Positions 1 to 5,809 of a stretch of 7,501 bases of DNA are shown here, piece after piece (position 1 is the stretch's first letter; every line of letters begins with the position of its first letter). The position numbers and the translations under genes were made by a program. The notes under the pieces are model-generated. The model worked only from the letters and a program-made list of their open reading frames with translations. It searched no databases and was not told the DNA's origin. The DNA is from Cyanobacteria bacterium T3Sed10_376R1m (GTDB lineage Bacteria; Cyanobacteriota; Cyanobacteriia; Cyanobacteriales; Cyanobacteriaceae), in the NCBI GenBank assembly GCA_003566215.1, contig PXEJ01000051.1, forward strand, positions 1 to 7,501. Direction: 5' to 3'.

Positions 1-1
1 T

Positions 2-397
2 ACCTATGAAGGTAGTTTTAGTTTTGATGATAATGAAAGTGCTGTGGAAGATTTTGTCACGGGATTACAGACTCGCCCTCTAAATACCTTTAACTTTAAT
101 TTTGAAGGCACAATATATGATAATCCAACATTAGGCACAGCAGACTTCGATCTTGATGATAACTTTATCGGCTTAACCTATAGTGATGGTGATGGTATTT
201 TTACTTTTGGTACTGATTCTTTCACCCTCGATGTTGATGACGCATTTTTCACTTATGATGTATCAGGTTTTCAGGGTACAGGGTTAGTTTCTTTCAACCT
301 AAGCACCCCAGAAAGCACCACAACCCCCGAACCGGGTTTCTTGCTCGGTTTAGGTTTATTTGGTACTACTCTTTTGACAAAAAGACTCAATAAATAG
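2..397 (+). CDS. PEP-CTERM sorting-domain protein, 3' part only
   Basis: The reading frame is open from the first bases of the window to a TAG at 395-397, so 131 C-terminal residues are present and the start lies upstream. The GTG at 44 is an internal Val codon, not a convincing start, because the frame continues upstream with the same Gly/Ser/Phe/Asp-rich style. The body is acidic and rich in Asp, Phe, Thr and Gly, as in cyanobacterial exported beta-rich proteins. The end has the three-part PEP-CTERM signature: a Pro-Glu-Pro after a Ser/Thr-rich linker, a hydrophobic stretch (FLLGLGLFGTTLL), and a short basic tail (TKRLNK). Known biology: such tails send proteins through the Sec pathway and are processed by an exosortase, leaving the protein outside the inner membrane. 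The molecular role of the body is not recognisable. No cysteine or catalytic motif is visible in the part shown. The Sec signal peptide would be outside the window. Confidence 0.85.
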   Translation, partial: TYEGSFSFDDNESAVEDFVTGLQTRPLNTFNFNFEGTIYDNPTLGTADFDLDDNFIGLTYSDGDGIFTFGTDSFTLDVDDAFFTYDVSGFQGTGLVSFNLSTPESTTTPEPGFLLGLGLFGTTLLTKRLNK

Positions 398-405
398 TTA
401 GTAGT

Positions 406-441
406 AGGGGCGATTAATTAATCATAAGTGCGATCGCCCCT
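406..441. repeat. Intergenic inverted repeat with HIP1 site
   Basis: Nine-base arms AGGGGCGAT (406-414) and ATCGCCCCT (433-441) pair perfectly around an 18-base loop. A perfect 12-base palindrome GATTAATTAATC (412-423) overlaps the left arm, and a HIP1 octamer GCGATCGC (430-437) overlaps the right arm. The element starts 9 bp after the PEP-CTERM gene's stop codon. No T-run follows it on either strand, so it does not look like a standard intrinsic terminator, although it could stabilise the 3' end of that mRNA. It reads like a small palindromic repeat AGGGGCGATTAATTAATC-GCCCCT with about 12 extra bases inserted before the last six; that history is inference. Confidence 0.6.
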
Positions 442-569
442 CACCATAAAACAAGAAAAATTATTAGACCCAACCTCCAAAAATTGTTCCCCATAATCCC
501 TTAATCCTCATGCTCTGAATAAAGCATTTGTACTAATATAGACCATTTTCCCCCAAAACCTGAGTAAGA

Positions 570-575
570 TATAAT
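570..575 (+). promoter_or_regulatory. Candidate -10 box for the LysRS gene
   Basis: A perfect TATAAT lies 41 bp before the ATG at 617, which would give a leader of roughly 35 bases. No good -35 hexamer stands 16-18 bp upstream (the sequence there is TTTCCC-like), so the call rests on the -10 match and position only. A second, weaker TATAAA at 589-594 also has no -35. The 5' leader lacks a Shine-Dalgarno sequence. Confidence 0.4.
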
Positions 576-616
576 TATAGGTTTGCAGTATAAACACAAT
601 TAAGAACTATTAAATT

Positions 617-2188
617 ATGTTTTGGGCGGATAAAATAGCGCAAAGTTCCCGACAAGAAGAATTAGTCAATGACTCAAAAACTCCGTCTGGTAGAGTCCAC
701 GTAGGTTCAGTCAGAGGTGTTATCATTCATGATGTCATGTATCGAGCCTTAAAAAGAGCTAACAAACCCGTCAAATTTACCTATGGAGTAGATGATTATG
801 ACGCATTAGACACCGTACCCTATTATTTAGACCAAGAAAAGTTTACTCCTTATTTGGGCTATCCCCTATGTAATGTGCCTTCCCCCAATGATAAAAGCAG
901 TGACTATGCTAAATATTTTATGGAAGAATTCTTGGAAGTGTTTAAATATTTAGGAGTAAAAGCAGAAATTTATTATTTGAGAGATTTATATAAATCTGGT
1001 AAGCTAAACTCTTATATTGATACTTTTTTACAAAATGCCCAAGCCGTTAGGGAAGTATATTTAAGCGTCAGTAAAGCCCAAAGAGCCGATAATTGGTATC
1101 CTTTTCAAGTCATCTGTGAAAATTGTGGAAAAATCGCCACCACCGTAACCACTGATTATAATGGCTCAGAAGTTTTTTATACCTGTAAGGAAGACGCTAC
1201 TGATTGGGTAAAAGGATGCGGACATTCTGGTTGGGTATCTCCTTTCGATGGTAATGGTAAATTGCCTTGGAAAGTGGAATGGGTAGCCAAATGGGATTTA
1301 GTTGGGGTGACAATGGAAATGGCAGGAAAAGATCATTCTCAAAAGGGTGGTTCTAGGGATGTGGCTAATGCTATTTGTCGTCGAGTATTAGACAAAAAAC
1401 CTCCTTTTCATTCTCCCTATGAATTTATTTTAGTTAATGGTACTAAAATGAGTTCTTCTAAAGGAGTTGGTTCTAGTGCCAAAGACATGGCAGATTTATT
1501 GCCCCCAGAAATTTTACGATTTTTGATGTTAAAAACTCAGCCAAAAACTGTCATTAATTTTTCTCCTAATTATGATAATATTACCCGTTTATTTAGGGAT
1601 TATGATAATTTATTAAATTCTTATGCCAATTTACAAAAAGAAAATGAAAATGTTGAATTGGATAAGACATTATTACCTTTATTTTATGCTCAATTAGATG
1701 AAGAAATTAAACCATATTATACCTTTGATATTAGTACCTTAATTTCCTTGTTACAAGTTCCCCATTTGGATTTAAAACGGGAAATCAAAAAACGAGCAGA
1801 GGTTGATTTGACTGAGTATGATTGGGAAAAAATTGATGAACGGATTAATGTTGCTCAAAAATGGTTAGCTGATTATGCTGATGAGGAAGAAAAGCTCGTT
1901 ATTTATTTTGATAAAGTTCCTGAAGTTGTTTCTCAACTAACTCAAGAGCAAATTACTTATTTAGCTAAGTTAAAAGATATTTTAAGCACTGTAGAGAAGT
2001 GGGAAGGTGAGGAGTTACAAACTGCTTTATTCACTGCTACAAAAGAGTTAGGATTTTCTCCTGCGATCGCATTTCCTGCGGTTTATTATTCTTTCTTGGG
2101 TAAAGATAAAGGACCTAAAGCTGGTTATTTATTTTCCTATTTAGATAAAGATTTTGTGCTAAAAAGATTGACTGATGTTATTAATTAA
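617..2188 (+). CDS. lysS: Lysine--tRNA ligase, class I (archaeal type)
   Basis: This 523-residue enzyme attaches lysine to tRNA-Lys in the cytoplasm, using ATP. It belongs to the class I (Rossmann-fold) LysRS family, not the class II LysRS usual in bacteria. Visible signatures: the HIGH-type box in KTPSGRVHVGS (residues 21-31); GKDHSQKGGS (237-246), characteristic of this family; and the KMSKS-type box KMSSSKG (277-283). A zinc-ribbon-like insert carries C167-x2-C170, C190 and C201/H203. The C-terminal part is helical and charged, as expected for the anticodon-binding domain. The length matches the family norm, so the gene looks complete. The ATG start places the HIGH box at the expected distance from the N-terminus; no Shine-Dalgarno sequence is present. 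It stands alone, 219 bp after the PEP-CTERM gene, and ends in TAA 18 bp before a hairpin terminator. A HIP1 site lies at 2063-2070. Third codon positions shift from a C/T balance near the 5' end to mostly T near the 3' end. The symbol lysK is also used for this class. Confidence 0.95.
   Translation: MFWADKIAQSSRQEELVNDSKTPSGRVHVGSVRGVIIHDVMYRALKRANKPVKFTYGVDDYDALDTVPYYLDQEKFTPYLGYPLCNVPSPNDKSSDYAKYFMEEFLEVFKYLGVKAEIYYLRDLYKSGKLNSYIDTFLQNAQAVREVYLSVSKAQRADNWYPFQVICENCGKIATTVTTDYNGSEVFYTCKEDATDWVKGCGHSGWVSPFDGNGKLPWKVEWVAKWDLVGVTMEMAGKDHSQKGGSRDVANAICRRVLDKKPPFHSPYEFILVNGTKMSSSKGVGSSAKDMADLLPPEILRFLMLKTQPKTVINFSPNYDNITRLFRDYDNLLNSYANLQKENENVELDKTLLPLFYAQLDEEIKPYYTFDISTLISLLQVPHLDLKREIKKRAEVDLTEYDWEKIDERINVAQKWLADYADEEEKLVIYFDKVPEVVSQLTQEQITYLAKLKDILSTVEKWEGEELQTALFTATKELGFSPAIAFPAVYYSFLGKDKGPKAGYLFSYLDKDFVLKRLTDVIN
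2063..2070. repeat. HIP1 octamer in the LysRS gene
   Basis: GCGATCGC, extended to the 10-bp palindrome TGCGATCGCA, read in frame as Ala-Ile-Ala. Confidence 0.9.
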
Positions 2189-2205
2189 CAATTAAACTTG
2201 TACAA

Positions 2206-2238
2206 AAGGGAGCAAAATTTGTTCCCTTACTTATTTTT
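2206..2238 (+). terminator. Intrinsic terminator after the LysRS gene
   Basis: The arms AAGGGAGCA (2206-2214) and TGTTCCCTT (2220-2228) form a nine-pair stem with one G-U pair and a five-base loop AAATT; the A/T pairs at the loop could extend it. It is followed at once by ACTTATTTTT, a T-rich tract ending at 2238. It begins 18 bp after the LysRS stop codon, and it separates that gene from the GT10 gene. Confidence 0.75.
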
Positions 2239-2268
2239 AGATTTTTAATATCCAGTTCCCCTAGATAA

Positions 2269-2308
2269 TTTATAAATCAAAAATGCCTTTATAAATACAT
2301 ATATAAAT
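2269..2308. repeat. Three TTTATAAAT-type copies upstream of GT10 gene
   Basis: TTTATAAAT occurs at 2269-2277 and 2288-2296, and a near copy TATATAAAT at 2300-2308. They lie 54 to 93 bp before the GT10 start and are the only -10-like sequences in that gap, so the GT10 promoter is probably here, but no -35 box can be assigned. In such AT-rich DNA chance repetition is a real alternative. Confidence 0.3.
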
Positions 2309-2361
2309 TTAATCTAAGTCTGAGAGAATATTAAAACCTAGAACATAAAATTAGTTACAAA

Positions 2362-3267
2362 ATGAAAATATTTATTGCTAGAATATATTGTTTTTTAGTT
2401 AATCTATTTACTACCCAAAAAAACACAACCATTAATATTGATTCTTTTTGGCGTGGAAAAAATGAAATCGATTTAATTAAAAGATTATTAAATCAAAAAA
2501 ATAGTAAAATTAATATAGTTATCGATCCTCCCAATAGTTACTTTTTTATAAAATTATTTATTGATTTTATATATTATGATAAATTAGTATTAATTCATGG
2601 CTGTGAACCACCTATTCTTAATAATATAAGCAATAATGTATTAAAGTTTGGTAATTATTTTTCTAAAATATATTCTTTTGATCAACAAGTATTGAACAAA
2701 TTTGACCATAGTTATTTATTTTGTTTTGGTAGTTGTTGGGTTCTTAATGAAAAGGGTGAGCCAATAATTACTAAACAGCAATATCACAATCTTTTTACTA
2801 CTAATAAAAAATTTAAATTGAGCTTTATAAGAAGTAAAAAAAAATGTTTATCTGGTCATAAACTGCGGTACACATTATATGAAACTATTACAAAAAAACG
2901 TTCCTATGAGTTGTTTTTCCCTGAATCTTATTTAGATACAAAAATACCATTATTTCACGATTCGATGTTTCACCTTGCGATCGAAAATTGTCAACAAAAC
3001 AATTACTTTACCGAAAAAATAATCGATTGTTTTATTTCTTATACAATTCCCATTTATTGGGGATGCCCTAATATTTTTGAATATTTTGATATAAATGGTA
3101 TTATAACTTTTTCTAGCAAAGAACAACTAGAATTAATCTTAGACTCTTTAACTCCCGAAGACTACACAAAAAGATTAGATGCAGTTCTAAAAAACAAAAA
3201 AATAGCTGAGGAGAAATACGTTTTTTTTGCTGATAGGTTAAACTTCTTTATTGATAATTTAAATTAA
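2362..3267 (+). CDS. Glycosyltransferase family 10 (fucosyltransferase-like)
   Basis: This 301-residue protein has the C-terminal signature of GT10 (alpha-1,3/4-fucosyltransferase) enzymes: F203-HLAI-E208-N209, then Y215-F-T217-E218-K219, then I229-P-I-Y-W-G234. In that family this segment binds the nucleotide sugar, normally GDP-fucose. Other matching pieces are G165-H166 with R169, and CEPP at 81-84, whose Glu is a candidate for the catalytic base by position (inference). The N-terminus (residues 3-16) is hydrophobic and may help membrane association; no true signal peptide is clear. The likely job is adding fucose or a related sugar to a surface glycan, but donor and acceptor are not shown, and no other glycan gene is in the window. 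GC is very low: about 12-33% in sampled 60-bp blocks, against 57% in the richest block of the next gene. Runs of A are frequent, the longest being nine. The ATG at 2362 is the first in frame and has no Shine-Dalgarno. Composition and isolation suggest an accessory, possibly transferred gene. Confidence 0.82.
   Translation: MKIFIARIYCFLVNLFTTQKNTTINIDSFWRGKNEIDLIKRLLNQKNSKINIVIDPPNSYFFIKLFIDFIYYDKLVLIHGCEPPILNNISNNVLKFGNYFSKIYSFDQQVLNKFDHSYLFCFGSCWVLNEKGEPIITKQQYHNLFTTNKKFKLSFIRSKKKCLSGHKLRYTLYETITKKRSYELFFPESYLDTKIPLFHDSMFHLAIENCQQNNYFTEKIIDCFISYTIPIYWGCPNIFEYFDINGIITFSSKEQLELILDSLTPEDYTKRLDAVLKNKKIAEEKYVFFADRLNFFIDNLN
2836..2844 (+). repeat. A9 homopolymer inside the GT10 gene
   Basis: Nine consecutive A bases encode three Lys codons (about residues 159-161) just before the conserved Gly-His...Arg segment. 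Gain or loss of one A would shift the frame before the donor-binding motif. It may simply follow from the gene's AT content; several A7 runs are also present, for example at 2892-2898. Confidence 0.9.
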
Positions 3268-3297
3268 GAAATAAGGCAAGAGGCAAAAGTGTTCAAA

Positions 3298-3317
3298 TAT
3301 TTTTTGACTAAAAAATA
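3298..3317. terminator. A/T-only hairpin after GT10, weak terminator at best
   Basis: TATTTTTT (3298-3305) and AAAAAATA (3310-3317) pair perfectly around GACT, starting 31 bp after the GT10 stop codon. With no G-C pairs the stem would be unstable, so terminator function is doubtful. The sequence also contains TTGACT (3304-3309), which resembles a -35 box, with TACAAA (3326-3331) 16 bp later as a poor -10. It could instead be part of the promoter of the following gene. Confidence 0.25.
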
Positions 3318-3422
3318 GTTAAAAGTACAAAAATTAGAGAAATTATACATAATTTCAGAAAATCCATGACCAGAAACACCATAAAAATGTAAGATTAACT
3401 TAACAATTGCATTAATTTTGAA

Positions 3423-3426
3423 GAGG
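3423..3426 (+). promoter_or_regulatory. Weak ribosome binding site favouring the ATG at 3439
   Basis: GAGG lies 12 bases before the ATG at 3439, a longish but possible distance. The earlier in-frame TTG at 3418 sits upstream of this GAGG and would add only seven residues (KRDQPK after the start) with no family-like character. The ATG, giving an N-terminus MTTSPFYQG, is therefore preferred. Confidence 0.35.
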
Positions 3427-3675
3427 GATCAACCAAAAATGACAACTTCCCCGTTTTATCAAGGAATCCAGTATTTTAAAGACAAATTACCCCATTTTGC
3501 TGAATATGGACAAGCAAATGCTATTTCAGAAGGGCAAACTGCTATTTCTTCCCCCACAGATAAAAACGCAGTATATCAAACTCTCCTCGCCGCCGATGCC
3601 CTGCGTTACCTAACTCTACATATCACCGCTACAAAACAATCTGGACACCCAGGTGGCTTTGCCAGTATAGCAGAT

Positions 3676-3683
3676 GCGATCGC
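3676..3683. repeat. HIP1 octamer in the TPP-enzyme gene
   Basis: GCGATCGC within TGCGATCGCA, again in frame as Ala-Ile-Ala (residues 80-82). Confidence 0.9.
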
Positions 3684-4200
3684 ATCTCTAGTCATGCTAG
3701 GACATAAAAACATTATCACCGAAGTAGGACACCACGCCCCCGGATTTTACAGTACCGTATTTATGGATCAATCCCTTGAAAAAATGGGCATCCATACCGT
3801 CGAGCAGATGGGAGAAAGATTTAGAGAAATGCACGGACTTCTAGGACACTTATCAGGGCAAATCCCCGGACTTCTCAACCCCGCAGGACCTCTTGGACAG
3901 GGGCAACACTTCGCCATGGCAGGGGCAAAACTACACCCCAACACCCTTTTCCCCGTTACCATTGGAGATGGTGGCTTAGGTGAACCCTACATCATGAGTA
4001 GCTTCGGACATTTTAACACCGCCTATCCCCAAGTCACCAACTTTTTACCTATCTTAGTGTGGAATGGATATTCCCAAGAACATCATAGTATGGTATCCAC
4101 CAAAACCAACCAAGAAATGATCGCCTATTGGCAAGGCAACGGCTTCCGGGAAGTTATCTTAGTCAATGCTAAAGACTACGACGACAGTAACCAACAAGGA

Positions 4201-4203
4201 TAG
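4201..4203 (+). other. In-frame amber codon within the TPP-enzyme gene
   Basis: The local reading is Asn-Gln-Gln-Gly, TAG, Tyr-Val-Asp-Ser-Thr-Lys-Phe, and the frame on both sides is the same. The stop falls in what looks like a loop before the last part of the TPP (PP) domain: the segments after it, up to GAGVH...SHNLYPG, still belong to that domain. The N-fragment therefore lacks the end of its own domain, unlike naturally split transketolases. The nearby ATG at 4205 is out of frame and followed immediately by TAG, so it cannot restart translation. A single base change from a sense codon such as CAG, GAG, AAG, TGG or TAC/TAT would be enough to create it. Confidence 0.9.
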
Positions 4204-5625
4204 TATGTAGATAGCACAAAATTTTCCTTCGAGAAACGCTTAGAATTCACCCAAGCAATTTTAGAAGCTACCGACAAAGCCGCCAAATCGGCATTAGAAG
4301 GCACATTAACCGTTTTAATTGTGAAACAACTAAAAGGGGCAGGGGTTCACAAAACAGGATCAAAATCTCATAACCTTTACCCCGGAGATAGCCTAGATAA
4401 AGACTATATCGTCAGTGCATTGCAAGAAAGAGCCTTAACCAAAGAAGCATGGGAATTAGTCCGCACCAACTTTGTCCGTGCCAACGGTGGTTCAAACGCT
4501 CAAAAAGCCGTTACCGAGTCAGTTTTACCCCTTGCTGATTTAGGTAAGTTGCCTTTAACTGAATATGAAGTAGGAGGAGAGAAAAAAGTATCTACCACTG
4601 CCATGGGTGAGTTAGTAGTTCATGTGGGCAAAAATGACCCTAACTTTGTGGTTACTAATGCTGATGGTAACGCCGCATCGGGAATTAACAATATTAATAT
4701 AGGTTTAAAAATTGTTCATCCCACCACCGATGAAGACTATTTTCAGCAACCCATCGGGCAGGTTTATGAACCTTTGAGTGAGGATGCCTGTGCTGGATTA
4801 GCGGTGGGACTTGCTTTATTTGGCGCTCGTAGTTTATGGTGTTCCTATGAATCTTTTGCTATTAATGGTTTACCCATCTGGCAAACTGTTACCCAAGCCA
4901 TGGCAGAATTGAGACGGGAAACCCCTTCTACCATTACTCTATTCACCGCAGGGGCATTGGAGCAAGGGCGCAACGGATGGACACATCAACGCCCAGAAGT
5001 TGAAAACTATTTCGCAGGAATGATGCGCAATGGCAATATTTTCCCTCTTTTTCCCTGTGATGCTAATAGTACTCAAGTATGTTATGAATGGGCTTTGGGT
5101 ACAACTAATAAGGGTATTACTATTACCGTTAGTAAATCTCCTTTGCCAATTTTAACTACCTTTGAACAAACTAGGGAAGCCCTTGAAAAAGGTGGGGTAA
5201 TTCTTCATGATTCCGAAGGAAGCAAAAAAGTTGTTTTTGCGGTAATTGGTGATATGACTTTAATTCCTGTGTTGGAAGCAGTCAAGGCTTTAGAAGCTGA
5301 AGGGCTTGGGGTACGTATTGTTTCTGTTATCAATCCCCGTCGTCTATATCGCTCTACGGATGTGGCTTGGGATAGTTGCACTGTTAAGGATGATAATTTT
5401 CTTGATGATGTTGCTTTTGAAAGGTTGTTTGGTGGTGATGGACTAATAGGTGTCACTGGTGGTGCTAGTGGTATGTTAGAACCGATTATGTTACGTAGCA
5501 ATGCTAAACGGGATACTTTTGCTTGGAAACGTGGGGAAACTACTGCTAGTGCTGGGGAGTTGATGGCGTTTAATGGTTTGAGTGCTCAGGCTTTGATTGC
5601 TAGGGCAAAAGAGTTAGTTAGTTAA

Positions 5626-5640
5626 TTTATTTATTTATTT
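5626..5640. repeat. Short TTTA tandem repeat
   Basis: Three TTTA units plus TTT directly follow the TPP-enzyme stop codon and precede the terminator hairpin. This is a low-complexity tract with no assigned role. Confidence 0.7.
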
Positions 5641-5644
5641 AATT

Positions 5645-5668
5645 GGTGGGCATTGCCCACCTTGTTTT
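5645..5668 (+). terminator. Intrinsic terminator after the TPP-enzyme gene
   Basis: GGTGGGC (5645-5651) and GCCCACC (5655-5661) form a strong G-C-rich stem with a three-base loop ATT, followed by TTGTTTT. It starts 19 bp after the TAA at 5623-5625. The near-palindrome GGTGGGCATTGCCCACC also resembles small palindromes scattered between cyanobacterial genes, so it may be a dispersed repeat acting as a terminator (from general knowledge, not checked). Confidence 0.7.
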
Positions 5669-5717
5669 CCGTTCTTAACTGTTGAGCCTAAGTTCCATTC
5701 TCGTTAAATTTTTAAAA

Positions 5718-5753
5718 AATGTGAGCTTAAAAATACAAATGATCGTTCACATT
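5718..5753. promoter_or_regulatory. Inverted repeat just upstream of the ABC1 gene's -10 box
   Basis: AATGTGAGC (5718-5726) and GTTCACATT (5745-5753) are complementary over nine pairs with one G-U pair, separated by 18 bases. The right arm ends 9 bp before the TATAAT at 5763, so it covers where a -35 box should be. The half-sites TGTGA and TCACA recall CRP-type sites, but the gap between them is 22 bases instead of six, so a normal CRP site is not supported. A widely spaced operator or a hairpin are both possible. Confidence 0.35.
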
Positions 5754-5762
5754 AACCGGATG

Positions 5763-5768
5763 TATAAT
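5763..5768 (+). promoter_or_regulatory. Candidate -10 box for the ABC1-kinase gene
   Basis: A perfect TATAAT lies 41 bp before the GTG start at 5810. No -35 hexamer occurs at 16-18 bp; TTCACA (5746-5751) matches five of six bases but is only 11 bp away, too close for a standard sigma-70 promoter. The promoter may depend on an activator bound at the inverted repeat at 5718-5753 (inference). Confidence 0.45.
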
Positions 5769-5809
5769 AGAAGACAATATAAAAAACTTAATAAAAAAAA
5801 TCAGCACCT

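Larger units (their letters stand above)
3439..5625 (+). pseudogene. Transketolase/phosphoketolase-family TPP enzyme, interrupted by one in-frame TAG
   Basis: One frame of 728 sense positions plus TAA spans this region, broken only by TAG at codon 255 (4201-4203). The N-terminal part has the TPP-binding layout: SGHPGG (68-73), an HH pair (98-99), the transketolase-like PLGQG (151-155), then GDG (176-178) followed by N209. The C-terminal part resembles phosphoketolase: EPLSEDAC with candidate catalytic Glu 448, SYESF (469-473), NGWTHQ (512-517), CDAN (540-543) and SKSPLP (565-570). Such enzymes cleave or transfer ketol units of xylulose 5-phosphate or related sugars in the cytoplasm. Which reaction applies cannot be read here: the length lies between transketolase (about 670) and phosphoketolase (about 800). 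I have a vague memory of relatives named transketolase or xylulose 5-phosphate 3-epimerase, which I cannot verify. As read, the products would be a 254-residue N-fragment and an in-frame remainder, whose first usable start is GTG at 4321, without a Shine-Dalgarno. No second lesion exists in the following 473 codons, so the break is recent, bypassed, or a sequence error. Confidence 0.85.

Noticed and set aside
2977..2984. HIP1-like GCGATCGA in the GT10 gene
   Set aside because: One mismatch from the octamer; not counted as HIP1.
3388..3405. Possible NtcA- or other regulator-like site TGTAAGATTAACTTAACA before the TPP-enzyme gene
   Set aside because: It does not fit GTA-N8-TAC, and the two halves are only imperfectly symmetric.
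3768..3962. Minus-strand 64-residue ORF
   Set aside because: It lies opposite the conserved TPP domain and its Cys/Pro-rich sequence is a by-product of the C-rich codons on the other strand.
4201..4203. TAG read as an amino acid (for example pyrrolysine-like recoding), prompted by the nearby class I LysRS
   Set aside because: The PEP-CTERM gene in this window ends with TAG exactly where that tail should end, the other genes end with TAA, and no PylRS, pyl gene or suppressor tRNA is visible. A nonsense change or error is simpler.
5205..5501. Minus-strand 98-residue ORF
   Set aside because: Entirely opposite the conserved C-terminal part of the TPP enzyme, with no recognisable domain or start signal.
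4321..5625. Separate 434-residue gene starting at GTG 4321
   Set aside because: The frame continues upstream with family-like sequence back to the TAG, the GTG encodes an internal Val of a beta-strand, and there is no Shine-Dalgarno. It is the tail of the interrupted gene.
5720..5751. CRP (SyCRP1)-type site TGTGA...TCACA
   Set aside because: The half-sites are 22 bases apart instead of six, so one CRP dimer would not span them in the usual way; kept only as an unexplained inverted repeat.
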